Assembly (NCBI RefSeq): GCF_002563895.1
Contig: NZ_PDJB01000001.1
Span: 3,145,501 to 3,209,500 of the forward strand
Source of the DNA: Pseudomonas lurida
GTDB taxonomy: Bacteria; Pseudomonadota; Gammaproteobacteria; Pseudomonadales; Pseudomonadaceae
Length of the DNA stretch: 64,000 nucleotides
Direction of reading: 5' to 3'
The notes beneath the pieces are model-generated. The model was given only the letters and a program-made list of their open reading frames with translations, was not told the DNA's origin and searched no databases. This document shows positions 55,136 through 63,887 of the stretch, piece by piece; within the stretch, counting starts at the first letter, position 1, and each line of letters opens with the position of its first letter. The position numbers and the translations under genes were made by a program.

Positions 55136-56260
55136 ATGGACAACGTAAGCTACTGTGCCCTCTGCGAAAAGCAAATTGACAGTTCCAACAATTCTCGTGA
55201 GCACATCATTCCCCACTCAATCGGTGGCCGACGCAAGATTCGATCGTTCATTTGCATCGATTGCAATAGCCGTTCGGGCGATAGCTGGGACGCAGAGATT
55301 TGGCAGCAGTTTTCCCAACTTGCGATGATGCATGGCGTTGATCGAGAACGAGGAGTTCCGCCGAGTATTAAGATTCAGACTATCGACGGGGAAAGTTATC
55401 TCCTGCTGCCAGACGGCACCATGACAATTCCGAATTCCACTTATCAAACCGAGCCAGGCGAGAAAGGCTTGAAAATTAAGATATCTGCAAGAGATAAGCC
55501 AACCGCTCACAAAATGGTCAAGCAGTTAGCTAGAAAAAACTCGAAGGTGGACGTGGATTCATTTTTGAGCGGAATGACAGCAACAGAGACCCCCCTTGAG
55601 TCACCAGTGACTTTTTCTGCTCAATTTGGCGGAGAGCTAGCCGGCCGCTCAATGGTCAAAACTGCGGTGGCATTAGCAGCATCTGCTGGAGTGAGTCCTA
55701 AGTCTTGCGATACGGCGAATCAGTATTTGAAGGGTGCTACTGTAACGCCCCCCTATGCTCATTTTTATTTGCGCGACTTAGTAGCCAATCGACCTTCGAC
55801 TCATGCATTTAACTGTGTAAGCGTTGTCGGCCTACCCGATAGGCGAAAACTATTAGGTTATGTTGAGTATTTTTCAATGTCGCGGATCGTCATTATCCTG
55901 AGTGAGCAATATGATGGGCCCGCTTTACATACCACCTACGCTTTTAATCCCGCCAGCGCTTCCGAACTCGCACTTGTGGTGAACCTAAATCTATCCGACC
56001 ATGAGCTAGAACTAATCCGGTCCAATCAAGCACTAACAGATGAAACCTATGCTGCAGCCCTCAATGAAGGATTCGGCCTCATCAATAAGCGCAGTCAATC
56101 TCGACTGATAGAACGAGAAGCCAGCAATGCTTTCGAGCATGCGTGTCAGTCAATGGGCATCCCGAGAGACAGCATTATTCCACCCGAACGAGCTCAAGAG
56201 TTCTCCAGTCTCGTTGCAAATCATTTCGTATCGAAAATCGCGCACCTGATTCGTCGCTAG
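55136..56260 (+). CDS. HNH endonuclease-like protein
   Basis: 374 residues. The N-terminus is an HNH-type zinc module: Cys7/Cys10 in YCALCEK, SREHIIPHSIGG (His23), and Cys40/Cys43 in ICIDCNSRSGD. The remaining 300 residues match no domain I know. The ATG at 55136 is used; an in-frame TTG lies 20 codons upstream. Codon use is AT-richer than the core genes. HNH proteins of this size occur as mobile-element or defence nucleases; the target is unknown. Confidence 0.75.
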   Translation: MDNVSYCALCEKQIDSSNNSREHIIPHSIGGRRKIRSFICIDCNSRSGDSWDAEIWQQFSQLAMMHGVDRERGVPPSIKIQTIDGESYLLLPDGTMTIPNSTYQTEPGEKGLKIKISARDKPTAHKMVKQLARKNSKVDVDSFLSGMTATETPLESPVTFSAQFGGELAGRSMVKTAVALAASAGVSPKSCDTANQYLKGATVTPPYAHFYLRDLVANRPSTHAFNCVSVVGLPDRRKLLGYVEYFSMSRIVIILSEQYDGPALHTTYAFNPASASELALVVNLNLSDHELELIRSNQALTDETYAAALNEGFGLINKRSQSRLIEREASNAFEHACQSMGIPRDSIIPPERAQEFSSLVANHFVSKIAHLIRR

Positions 56261-56786
56261 TCATACGTCCGTTATCACCTTCCCAAGCTCATATCGAGGG
56301 TTTTTAATAACATATATGGTGCTCTATTCGTGATCGGTGAAAACGCTTGGCACATCAAGCAGGGCTTGGGGATGCTACAACCCAATCGCCTTTGACAAAC
56401 CACACCCCAATTGTTTAGGAGTATGCAGTGGACCTTGGGGGATAATCCAATGATTGCGCACCCTGACGCCCTTCCCCGCCAGCTTGCGTAAATGCATAAT
56501 GGGCATTAGATGGCATAGATTGGCGTATGGTTTGCGCCATTTTTGCCCCACCGGTCCCGCTCGGATCAGCCTATCCCTCACTCCGATGATGGATTGGACC
56601 TAGCCCTTTCCCAACCCATTGGCTCCATGGAGCTAATACGCTTCAACCCCTTCGCGTTGTAGCAATTTCTAAGCAAGCTGAAATCAATGCATGACAGGGA
56701 CACGACCGATACGATGCTGGTACTTTTTTCTCGGAAGGAGCCCACGCCATGCAGATAATTATTCGCTGTCCGATGTACTGGAGAGG
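56261..56786. other. 526 bases without a supported gene
   Basis: A minus-strand frame of 68 codons (56375-56581) lacks a ribosome site and is not called. At 56737-56750 AAGGAGCCCACGCCATG is a good start signal, but its frame ends after 20 codons. The small gene that follows is in another frame, so a 1-base change after this ATG is possible. Confidence 0.4.
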
Positions 56787-56963
56787 ATGTACAGCAACAA
56801 AATGGCCTTAGAGGCGGCCTTAATGGAGCTGACACCGCACGTCGAACAGAAAAGCTCGTCAGAGGTTGGGAATAACGTCCGTGGGGCGCTTGAAACGATT
56901 GGTGAAAACTCCGGCTACATCAAACAGGGCTTGGCCAAACTCAAGAATACGAATCGTGACTAG
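56787..56963 (+). CDS. Small helical protein with uncertain start
   Basis: 58 residues from ATG 56787 (MYSNKMALEAALMELTPHVE, then GALETIGENSGYIKQGLAKL). Coding similarity in style extends upstream in frame to about 56752 (ADNYSLSDVLER), where the only good ribosome site and ATG (56748) are one frame off. The gene may therefore have lost its proper start by a single-base change. Function unknown. Confidence 0.45.
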   Translation: MYSNKMALEAALMELTPHVEQKSSSEVGNNVRGALETIGENSGYIKQGLAKLKNTNRD

Positions 56964-57179
56964 CCATCGGCTTCCCGAGTTGACTTCAGAATCGCCTCAG
57001 GTAAGCCTGATAATGGATAATACAAATTATACTGCCAACTTGCTATTTACCAGAAATAGGCTATTAGCTTTATCAACTGAACCGGTGGTTACGCAGAGTA
57101 ATTAGCAGAATCACTCGTCCAAGCAATCTGATTACTACCTAGCAAAAGCCAAAAGTGATATTATTTTGCTCTCACTACC

Positions 57180-57770
57180 ATGGACTGCAAGCAGATGATG
57201 GAATTTACGCTCGAAGCCGTTGTAAAGTTAGCAGCACCTTTTTTGACAGGCGTAGTTGGTCTATTGACGAAAGTCTACTTAGACGCCAAGCCAAAGCTCG
57301 TCTGCTATATGATTCATTCAATTGCGATACCCACCCGCAACCAGAGCGACTCTAAAGCCCCGCCTATAATAGTTCATACTCATACAATCGCAGTTCGTAA
57401 CACAGGAAAAAAGTCTGCAACTAATGTGCGAATTGGTCATTATTTTCTACCCGACTTCCAAATCACCCCACCATTAAACTATGAAGTGAATAGAAACACC
57501 GACAATACAGGAGAAATTTTAATCCCAACTTTAGTTCCTGGCGAGCAAATTGCTATCGGTTACTTATACTTCCCACCCCAGACATATCAAAACATTAATA
57601 GCTATTGCAAATCTGACGAGGTGTTAGCAAAATATATAAATGTTGTCCCAATGGCTCCTATTGGAAAAGTTCAAGTCTTTATACTTTGGTCGTTAGTTTT
57701 TATAGGCGCATCCAGTCTTGTGTATTGGCTGCTTACTCTTCTGGTGTTGTGGGCAAAGTCTCCAATTTAA
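57180..57770 (+). CDS. Two-span membrane protein next to HEPN gene
   Basis: 196 residues. Hydrophobic segments at about 11-32 (LEAVVKLAAPFLTGVVGLLT) and 166-192 (FILWSLVFIGASSLVYWLLT) flank a central soluble domain of beta character (IVHTHTIAVRNTGKKSATNV, EILIPTLVPGEQIAIGYLYF). It is low in GC compared with the core genes. A HEPN-type gene begins 35 bases downstream on the same strand, so the two may form a unit. No family is recognised. Confidence 0.6.
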   Translation: MDCKQMMEFTLEAVVKLAAPFLTGVVGLLTKVYLDAKPKLVCYMIHSIAIPTRNQSDSKAPPIIVHTHTIAVRNTGKKSATNVRIGHYFLPDFQITPPLNYEVNRNTDNTGEILIPTLVPGEQIAIGYLYFPPQTYQNINSYCKSDEVLAKYINVVPMAPIGKVQVFILWSLVFIGASSLVYWLLTLLVLWAKSPI

Positions 57771-57804
57771 GATCACACCTAAAAACAGACAACAGGAGAT
57801 TAAC

Positions 57805-59056
57805 ATGCAGGCAAAATGGAGCGACAAAAGCAGCAAATTTAAACCTTTAATTTTTATCAATTTAATCCTCAAAAGCTCTTCAATAAATGAGAGCGGACAA
57901 GTGCAGTACGAAACGTTCTCATATTTTTAGAACAAGGGAATACTTAGAAGCATGATTCTTTTCGAGGGGAAAGAATTTATCTCCCCCAAAACGGAAGATG
58001 ATATATTTGACTCCGCGCTGAACGCATTTGCCAAGACGTCAAAAATAACCGACACCAATTTACCTGCAACACTGCTAGAATCTATAAATACAAAACTTAA
58101 AGTTTACATAGCAAAGAACAAAAAAATCTTTCTTATAGCTTCATCCATTTCTATAAACGGCAGGCTCCCTATAAAAAAATTCATAACCAATGAAATTGAA
58201 ATAAAAATATATCAATCTGGGCTTCCAAAAAAATTCAAGCACAGGGAGCAATACGATAAACTATGGAAACACTCCAGCCCTCATACGCCTTTATGCAGGC
58301 CTAGTAATAAAAGTTGAAGCGAGAACTCCAGATGACGCAATGTATGCCGCCATTGAAGAAGTTGACTTCATACGTGGAATACTTTCTTTTTTTGCAAATC
58401 CTGGCATGTCGATTTCGCTTTTAGGGAGCAAAAAGAAAGGAATTAACCGAATCCGCCTAGGTGGATTGCACAGCGTTCATAGCGAAGACGGTGCTCTTGC
58501 AAGTAAAGAATATTGGTATGAGCCAGAGTACACTCACCGCCCCACTCATGTTTTCAAACCCGAAAAATTAAAGCAAACTGCGTTACGTATTAGAAAAATT
58601 ATCAAGCGCATTGAGCAAATCAGAGGAGGCGAAAAAATTAGAGACGGTATCATTCGATATATCAGAGCACTCGACGAACCCAACAACGATCACCTTATTA
58701 TAAAACTCTGGGGAGCTCTCGAATCGACTGTCGGAGAAAGTGATAAGAGCGAAATTATAATTAAGCGCTGCTCTTATCTTTATAAAGACCAAGAACTAGT
58801 CCGCCAAATATTAGAAGTAGCAAAAGTGTATAGAAACAGAAATGTGCACGGAAATCACAGTTCGAATTTGGCCAACCAGATCGGCCACCAACTTCATAAT
58901 ATATTCGTGCATCTAATTTTTTTTTACGTGGGAAACAAAGATCTTTTGAGTGTTTCAGAGGCGAATTACTTCCTAGACTCTCCGCTTCCGTCGGGTGACT
59001 TAGAGAGAAAAATATTTTTATTAAAAAAAGCTAGCCGATTTAGATCCGGATCCTAG
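57805..59056 (+). pseudogene. HEPN-domain protein, interrupted by a stop and a frameshift
   Basis: AGGAGA precedes an ATG at 57805. The frame meets TAG at 57928-57930, continues in the same frame from 57931 (ATG at 57952) to about 58278, and then shifts. Coding text resumes in the next frame from 58280 (LIRLYAGLVIKVEARTPDDA) to 59056. One extra C in the CCC at 58278-58280 would explain the shift. The C-terminal part has the HEPN RNase motif Rx4H in YRNRNVHGN. AT-rich. Intact homologues would probably be defence or toxin RNases. Confidence 0.6.
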
Positions 59057-59077
59057 TCACTTACATTTTCTAAACTA

Positions 59078-60355
59078 CTACCTACAGTTAATAGTCCACA
59101 ACTGATCCAACCTAGTGGTATAGCTCTGACTCATCATCTCGCGGCGCATTCCCCACTCTGGGTTCGCCGGCACACTGGCCGAACGCAACGTACCCCTTCC
59201 CCACCTACCGTTGATCTGATCCAGCACTGTCATCACCCTTGTAGGCTCCTCAGGCTGTGAGGCCGCGAACAGATCGTCGGTGTACTCGCCTGGCTGGCAG
59301 AGACTCAACAACATGACCTCAGCCTTGCTGTATTTGAAACCTGGGCGGTATATGCGATCAAGCGCTCCAACGGCTGCCTGCGTAAGCAGGCGCACGTCGT
59401 CGGTGGGATATGGCATCTCCACCACCACCCCGTTGGCATACTTAGCCTCCTCCGGGTTGAACATGCCCGTGCGGATGCACACGCGAACCTTCTTGCACAG
59501 AGAGTTCTGAGCACGCAGCTTCTCAGAGGCACGCATCATATAAGTGGCCACCGCCTCTTTGATGGGCGGCAACTCTGTCAGCCTAATGCCGAACATGCGG
59601 CTACAGCAGATCTCCTGCTTCGGCGGATCCGGCTCATCCAGCTCTAGGCAAGGCGTGCCGCCTAACTCCCTGGCCGTCTTCTCTATCACAATGCTGAACT
59701 TCTTACGGAGTGTCCACGGGTCGGCCTTAGCCAGGTCCATAGCCGACTTGATCCCCATAGCATCAAGATAGAGTTTCATCTTTCGGCCAACGCCCCACAC
59801 TTCCGCGACGTCCGTATTGCGTAGCACCCAGTCACGCTTAACCGGATCGGTGATGTTGACCACGCCACCGGTTTGGGACTGCAGGCGCTTCGCGGTGTGG
59901 TTTGCCAGCTTCGCCAGGGTTTTTGTATGAGCTATACCAACACCGACCGGGATACCAGTGCAGCGAAGCACCTGGGCCCGAATGTGCCGGCCTAAGGCAT
60001 CCAGCTCACCGATACCAGTCAGATCGGCGAACGCCTCGTCGATGCTGTACACCTCAACCGCCGGCACCATCGCCTCGATCAGGCTCATCACGCGCTCGCT
60101 CATGTCGCCGTACAGCGCATAGTTTGAGGAGAAAGGGACAATGCCGTGCTGCTTGAGCTTGTGTTTGATCTGGAAATACGGCTCGCCCATCTTGATGAAG
60201 GGCTTCGCGTCGTAGCTACGGGCGATGACACAGCCATCGTTGTTGCTCAGCACCACGATCGGCACCTTCGCCAGGTCGGGCCGGAATACTCTCTCGCAGC
60301 TGGCATAGAAACTGTTGCAATCGATCAGTGCGAAGGTGGGCTGCTGCTTAGACAT
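59078..60355 (-). CDS. umuC: DNA polymerase V subunit UmuC
   Basis: A Y-family translesion polymerase, 425 residues. The catalytic start is [20 protein letters not shown] (metal-binding Asp in DCNSFY), then [18 protein letters not shown] and [13 protein letters not shown] (the SIDEAF motif with the catalytic Asp and Glu). The C-terminal little-finger domain is complete. It overlaps umuD by eight bases and is carried on the accessory island, not at a core locus. Confidence 0.95.
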   Translation of the reverse strand: MSKQQPTFALIDCNSFYASCERVFRPDLAKVPIVVLSNNDGCVIARSYDAKPFIKMGEPYFQIKHKLKQHGIVPFSSNYALYGDMSERVMSLIEAMVPAVEVYSIDEAFADLTGIGELDALGRHIRAQVLRCTGIPVGVGIAHTKTLAKLANHTAKRLQSQTGGVVNITDPVKRDWVLRNTDVAEVWGVGRKMKLYLDAMGIKSAMDLAKADPWTLRKKFSIVIEKTARELGGTPCLELDEPDPPKQEICCSRMFGIRLTELPPIKEAVATYMMRASEKLRAQNSLCKKVRVCIRTGMFNPEEAKYANGVVVEMPYPTDDVRLLTQAAVGALDRIYRPGFKYSKAEVMLLSLCQPGEYTDDLFAASQPEEPTRVMTVLDQINGRWGRGTLRSASVPANPEWGMRREMMSQSYTTRLDQLWTINCR

Positions 60356-60773
60356 GGCTGCGCACTGTGCTGGTGATCACGCCCCAGATCGACAGTTCGT
60401 CGCCTTCGAGAACGTAGCGTGCCGGGAACTTGGGATTTTCGGAAAGCAGGACAACTTCCCGACCGCGCTTACACAAGCGCTTGCAGACGGGCTCATTATT
60501 CAGCAGTGCCACCACCACATGCCCGTGGGTCGGCTCAATGGCACGATCCACTACCGCTAGGTCACCATCGAAGATCCCGACGCCCTGCATGCTCTCCCCG
60601 GTGATTGCCACCAGGTACACGTGGGGCGCACGAATATTCAGGACCTCATCCAACGAGATGTGCTGCTCGATGTGGTCCGCTGCCGGCGACGGAAAACCGG
60701 CCGGAACCTGGAACGAGCACAACGGCAACTTCGCGCCGACCTCAGCGATGGGACCTAGAATGGTGAAGCTCAT
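60348..60773 (-). CDS. umuD: DNA polymerase V subunit UmuD
   Basis: A self-cleaving cofactor of UmuC, 141 residues. The cleavage site is probably Ala25-Gly26 (QVPAGFPSP), the nucleophile Ser61 in [10 protein letters not shown] and the Lys98 in NEPVCKRL. RecA filaments on damaged DNA trigger the cut, giving UmuD'. A LexA box lies 21 bases upstream of the ATG. The ATG at 60773 is preferred to a GTG five codons earlier that would lie close to the operator. Confidence 0.94.
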   Translation of the reverse strand: MSFTILGPIAEVGAKLPLCSFQVPAGFPSPAADHIEQHISLDEVLNIRAPHVYLVAITGESMQGVGIFDGDLAVVDRAIEPTHGHVVVALLNNEPVCKRLCKRGREVVLLSENPKFPARYVLEGDELSIWGVITSTVRSHV

Positions 60774-60793
60774 GATGCGGCCTTTCACAATTA

Positions 60794-60809
60794 CTGTATG
60801 AATGTACAG
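60794..60809 (-). promoter_or_regulatory. LexA box (SOS operator) of umuDC
   Basis: CTGTATGAATGTACAG matches the SOS consensus CTGT-N8-ACAG exactly in both arms. It sits between the divergent umuD and SRAP genes and could control both. Confidence 0.93.
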
Positions 60810-60874
60810 TTAACTTTGTGGGACGCTTGCGGTCAATTTTTCTGTAGGGGATTTCGACAAGCGGAGGGATGCGT

Positions 60875-61579
60875 ATGTGTGGGCGATTCGTGCAGTACGA
60901 AGGGATGGCAATCTTCATTGAAGAGCTAAGCCCGCAGATAGAGCTGTTCAGTGGGTATGACGCTCAGCCAATTGATCTCTACAACGTCGCACCGTCAACG
61001 CGGGTGCAGGTTCTAAACACAACTGAGGACGGACTGCATATCGATGCAGTGAAATGGGGATGGGCGCCGTTCTGGGCGAAGGGTAAGCGCCCGGGTCCGA
61101 TCAACGCCCGGGTCGAGACGGCCACCACAGGGAAATTCTTCAAACAGCTCTGACCGAATGGCCGAGCCCTGGTGCCAAGTGAAGGGTGGTATGAGTGGGT
61201 CAAAGACCCTGACGATCCGAAGAGAAAGCAGCCCTACTTCATTCGCCTGAAGAGTCACAAGCCTATGTTCTTTGGCGCGCTCGCTCAAGTTCATCCTGGC
61301 CTGGATCCCCACGTGGACGACGGATTTGTGATCATCACCGCCGCCAGTGATCAGGGCATGGTGGATATCCATGACCGCAAGCCGTTGGTACTGACACTTG
61401 AACATGCCAGGGAATGGATCGACCCCAGCCTTACTCCGTGCCGGGCCGAGGAAATAGCAAAAACGTGTTGTCAGCCAGTAGATGACTTTGAGTGGTTTCG
61501 GGTTGGCACCCCGGTAGGCAACGTTCGAAACCAAGGTTCAGACTTGATTACGCCGATAGCAGGCTCAGAGAAAAAATAA
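60875..61579 (+). pseudogene. SRAP (YedK/HMCES-type) gene with an in-frame TGA
   Basis: SRAP proteins crosslink to abasic sites in single-stranded DNA through Cys2. The ATG at 60875 (GGAGG upstream) gives MCGRFVQYEG with Cys2, then YNVAPSTRVQVL, WGWAPFWAKG and INARVET. At codon 93 (61151-61153) the frame has TGA after KFFKQL and continues PNGRALVPSEGWYEW in the same frame. The family normally has Trp at this place, so TGG to TGA is the likely change. The rest (135 codons) is complete, including IHDRKPL. It is probably inactive unless TGA is read through. Confidence 0.88.
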
Positions 61580-61635
61580 CACAGCCAATCCCAACACAAA
61601 CAGAGGAGCTGTACGACGGCACCTAAAGCGTAACT

Positions 61636-61660
61636 CGTGAATGTAACAAGGACATTCACG
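61636..61660. repeat. Inverted repeat, 9-base arms
   Basis: CGTGAATGT (61636-61644) and ACATTCACG (61652-61660) are perfect complements with a 7-base spacer. It is the first element of the repeat cluster. Confidence 0.8.
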
Positions 61661-61685
61661 CAATATTAGTAAGATATCCTTTTAG

Positions 61686-61709
61686 TAGCTAGTGGATATC
61701 CACTAGCTA
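61686..61709. repeat. Perfect 24-base palindrome
   Basis: Every base of 61686-61709 pairs with its mirror partner. The half-site is TAGCTAGTGGAT and the centre lies between 61697 and 61698. The size and exact symmetry suit a binding site for a dimeric DNA-binding protein or a recombinase. Confidence 0.9.
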
Positions 61710-61734
61710 TCCCTAAGATATCTTTAGATAGCTA
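61704..61734. repeat. Inverted repeat overlapping the 24-base palindrome
   Basis: TAGCTATC (61704-61711) pairs with GATAGCTA (61727-61734). The space between them contains another palindrome, AAGATATCTT (61714-61723). The left arm lies within the 24-base palindrome, so the two structures compete. Confidence 0.8.
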
Positions 61735-61756
61735 AAAGCCAAACCTCCAAGAAAAC

Positions 61757-61804
61757 TACGTATGTACGTAAGTAAGCAAGTACGTAACTTATATAGCTTA
61801 CGTA
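61757..61804. repeat. Four TACGTA motifs
   Basis: TACGTA starts at 61757, 61765, 61781 and 61799 (steps of 8, 16 and 18). Three of them sit in a GTACGTAA or TTACGTAA context. The spacing looks like an array of protein-binding sites or degenerate iterons. Confidence 0.65.
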
Positions 61805-62021
61805 ACCTAGATAACCTGTATAGCCTTAACAGCTGAGAAACTTCCATTCCCACGCCCCCTTGACAACGTAGGGCTGCGGCTTAGCGCGCAGCCATCATAA
61901 AAAATACTGAAGATCATTGACAGCTAAGTCGAAGTATCTATTTAATCTCCACGTCTTTTAAAGCTAACCACAGCCGACGCCAATAACGCGCCGGATAGCC
62001 AAGCTCAGCCTAGAGAAAAAT

Positions 62022-62102
62022 ATGATGATCGAACTTATTGAACGCGTCCTCACCTTGGCCATTGAGATCGTCAAACTAATTCAAATGTTATTGCGAGATT
62101 AA
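62022..62102 (+). CDS. 26-residue amphipathic peptide ORF
   Basis: ATG at 62022 gives MMIELIERVLTLAIEIVKLI followed by QMLLRD, a continuous amphipathic or membrane helix. The ribosome-binding site is weak (AGAGA). It converges with the truncated methylase gene and overlaps its stop by four bases. Short hydrophobic peptides of this form include phage and toxin-antitoxin products, but the call rests on the sequence alone. Confidence 0.35.
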   Translation: MMIELIERVLTLAIEIVKLIQMLLRD

Positions 62103-62632
62103 AACAAGCCACCAAGCTCAGAGGGTATCCAGTTCATGATGACAAGTTCACCGGTTACCTCTGCCTTTCCTTGGCGTTGATTGGTGTTGCTATAACGAAT
62201 GTCGAGGTACTCGAAATGAAAGCCCTCAAACACCTGCCGGATGTCCGGGTGATCGTTGATGCTGACCATCACCTTGCCTTTACACCGACGCATGAAATCA
62301 GCCATACGCTCGTAGTTTTCAAAGGAGAAATCCACGCCATAGCCTACCGTCTTCCAGTAAGGCGGATCCATGTAGTGAAAGGTGTGCGCACGGTCGTAGC
62401 GTTCAGCACATTCAAGCCAAGGGAGGTTTTCGACGTAGGTGCCGGACAACCGCTGCCACGCTGCAGAGAGGTTATCCTCGATCCGAAGCAGGTTGATGGC
62501 CGGGCCTGTAGTCGCGGTACCAAAAGTCTGCCCCGTCACCTTGCCGGCAAAGGCATGATGCTGCAGGTAGAAGAACCGGGCGGCGCGCTGGATGTCGGTG
62601 AGGGTTGCCGATGAAGAACTGGCGACCATCAC
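62099..62632 (-). pseudogene. DNA adenine methylase, N-terminally truncated
   Basis: 177 residues corresponding to the C-terminal part of a phage-type D12 (Dam) N6-adenine methylase: TLTDIQRAARFFYLQHHAFA, KVTGQTFGTATTGPAINLLR, and the catalytic motif FHYMDPPYW. Full-length relatives have about 270-290 residues. The SAM-binding N-terminal third (FxGxG motif) is missing, and an in-frame TAG lies two codons before the ATG at 62632. The 5' end overlaps the DUF4224 gene by 41 bases in divergent orientation. It is probably a remnant cut by the integrase module. Confidence 0.85.
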
Positions 62633-62819
62633 CGGCTATCAAATCCCCTCCAAGCAGATCCAGTGGTTGACCGAAAACCACTGGGAGTTTGTTCTGACAG
62701 GCGCTCGCCGCCCAATAGTTGGCCGGATTTATGCCAGACTGAAACTGTCAGGAGTCAAACCATCCGCTGCTAATACTGTGGCTGAAACCTGGTCGCTCGA
62801 CCTTGCAAAGGTGGGCTGA
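62592..62819 (+). CDS. DUF4224 protein
   Basis: 75 residues of the DUF4224 family, small proteins encoded directly before phage-type integrases. Pattern: EELATITGYQIPSKQIQWLT, NHWEFVL, GRRPIV-type turn (ARRPIVGRIYARL). The stop lies 3 bases before the integrase ATG. The role may be in controlling integration or excision. Its first 41 bases lie antisense to the truncated methylase. Confidence 0.85.
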   Translation: MSVRVADEELATITGYQIPSKQIQWLTENHWEFVLTGARRPIVGRIYARLKLSGVKPSAANTVAETWSLDLAKVG

Positions 62820-62822
62820 CTG

Positions 62823-63887
62823 ATGCGCCAGAGAAGTAAAGCCAATAGAGATCTGCCACCACGGATGATACGGCGCACGCGCAAGGGTAAGAGTGGAAAG
62901 ACTTGGACATCGTATTACTACGACGGGAGAACTACCGACGGGAAGCGGAAGGAAATCCCACTCGGGACAGACCTCGATCAGGCCAAAGTGGAATGGGCAA
63001 GACTGGAGCGCAAGACACCGCCTAAGCCTACCCATCTGATGAGCTATGTATTTGATCGCTACGAAAAGGAAATCATCCCGGGCAAGTCGATTCGCACCCA
63101 ATCCGACAACCGCAAGGAACTCAAGCAGCTAAGAAGAGCATTTGAGAGCGCCCCTATTGAGTCGATCACGCCTCAAGTAGTAGCGCAGTACCGTGACGCT
63201 AGGACAGCCAAGGTGAGGGCCAACCGTGAGATCGCCCTGCTCTCCCATGCATTCACCATTGCACGAGAATGGGGGCTGACTGACAAAGCAAACCCTTGCT
63301 TTGGCGTTCGCCGCAACAAGGAAAAGCCACGGGACTATTATGCCGGTGCAACCGTATGGAACGCGGTATACGCGGAAGCGGTACAGGAACTCAAGGACGC
63401 GATGGATCTGGCCTACCTGACCGGGCAACGTCCCGCTGATGTGCTCAAGATTGCAGCCACCGACTTGAACAATGGCTTTTTGCTGATTGGTCAGGGCAAG
63501 ACCGAAAAACGTCTCCGTCTTCGTTTGGAAGATGACGGAATCCAATCCGCCCTGAGTACCTTTATCGACGACCTGCAAGAACGCAGAGCCGTCAATGGAA
63601 TCCGCACGTCAACTTTGATAACAAACGCGTCTGGACTTCGGATGAGCCAGCAGATGCTGCGTAATCGGTGGGACGACGCACGAGAGAAGGCAGCAATCAA
63701 AGCGTCAGCTGATGGTGATCCCGCGCTGGCAACGAGCATTCGTCAGTTTCAGTTCAAGGATATCAGACCAAAAGCTGCCAGCGAGATCGAGCTGACGCAC
63801 GCTAGCCGCCTACTAGGTCACTCCACAGAGGAAATGACCAAGAAGGTATATCGGCGAGTCGGTGAAATTGTGAAGCCTACGAAATGA
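62823..63887 (+). CDS. Site-specific tyrosine integrase
   Basis: A 354-residue phage-type tyrosine recombinase. N-terminal arm-binding domain (GKTWTSYYYDGRTTDG), then a SAM-like core-binding domain, then the catalytic domain. Active-site segments are LTGQRPADVLKI (Arg), GQGKTEKRLRL (Lys), FKDIRPKAASE (second Arg; the first His is replaced by Lys, as in some phage integrases), LGHSTEEMTK (His) and KKVYRRVG (Tyr near 343). It is probably the enzyme that inserted this island at tRNA-Cys. Its att partner should lie to the right, beyond the window. Confidence 0.94.
   Translation: MRQRSKANRDLPPRMIRRTRKGKSGKTWTSYYYDGRTTDGKRKEIPLGTDLDQAKVEWARLERKTPPKPTHLMSYVFDRYEKEIIPGKSIRTQSDNRKELKQLRRAFESAPIESITPQVVAQYRDARTAKVRANREIALLSHAFTIAREWGLTDKANPCFGVRRNKEKPRDYYAGATVWNAVYAEAVQELKDAMDLAYLTGQRPADVLKIAATDLNNGFLLIGQGKTEKRLRLRLEDDGIQSALSTFIDDLQERRAVNGIRTSTLITNASGLRMSQQMLRNRWDDAREKAAIKASADGDPALATSIRQFQFKDIRPKAASEIELTHASRLLGHSTEEMTKKVYRRVGEIVKPTK

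Larger units (their letters stand above)
61580..62021. other. AT-rich intergenic region with palindromes and repeats
   Basis: About 440 bases between the SRAP gene and a tiny ORF, without a supported gene of normal size. It holds the repeats listed separately (61636-61804) and a hairpin GGCTGCG/CGCAGCC at 61872-61893. The base composition differs sharply from the neighbouring genes. Confidence 0.6.

Noticed and set aside
56375..56581. 68-codon minus-strand frame
   Set aside because: No ribosome site or motif; the composition is that of non-coding DNA.
62823..63887. Loss of the integrase active site because His is replaced in FKDIRPKAAS
   Set aside because: Many phage-type integrases have Lys or another residue at this place, and the other active-site residues are present, so it is not taken as a defect.
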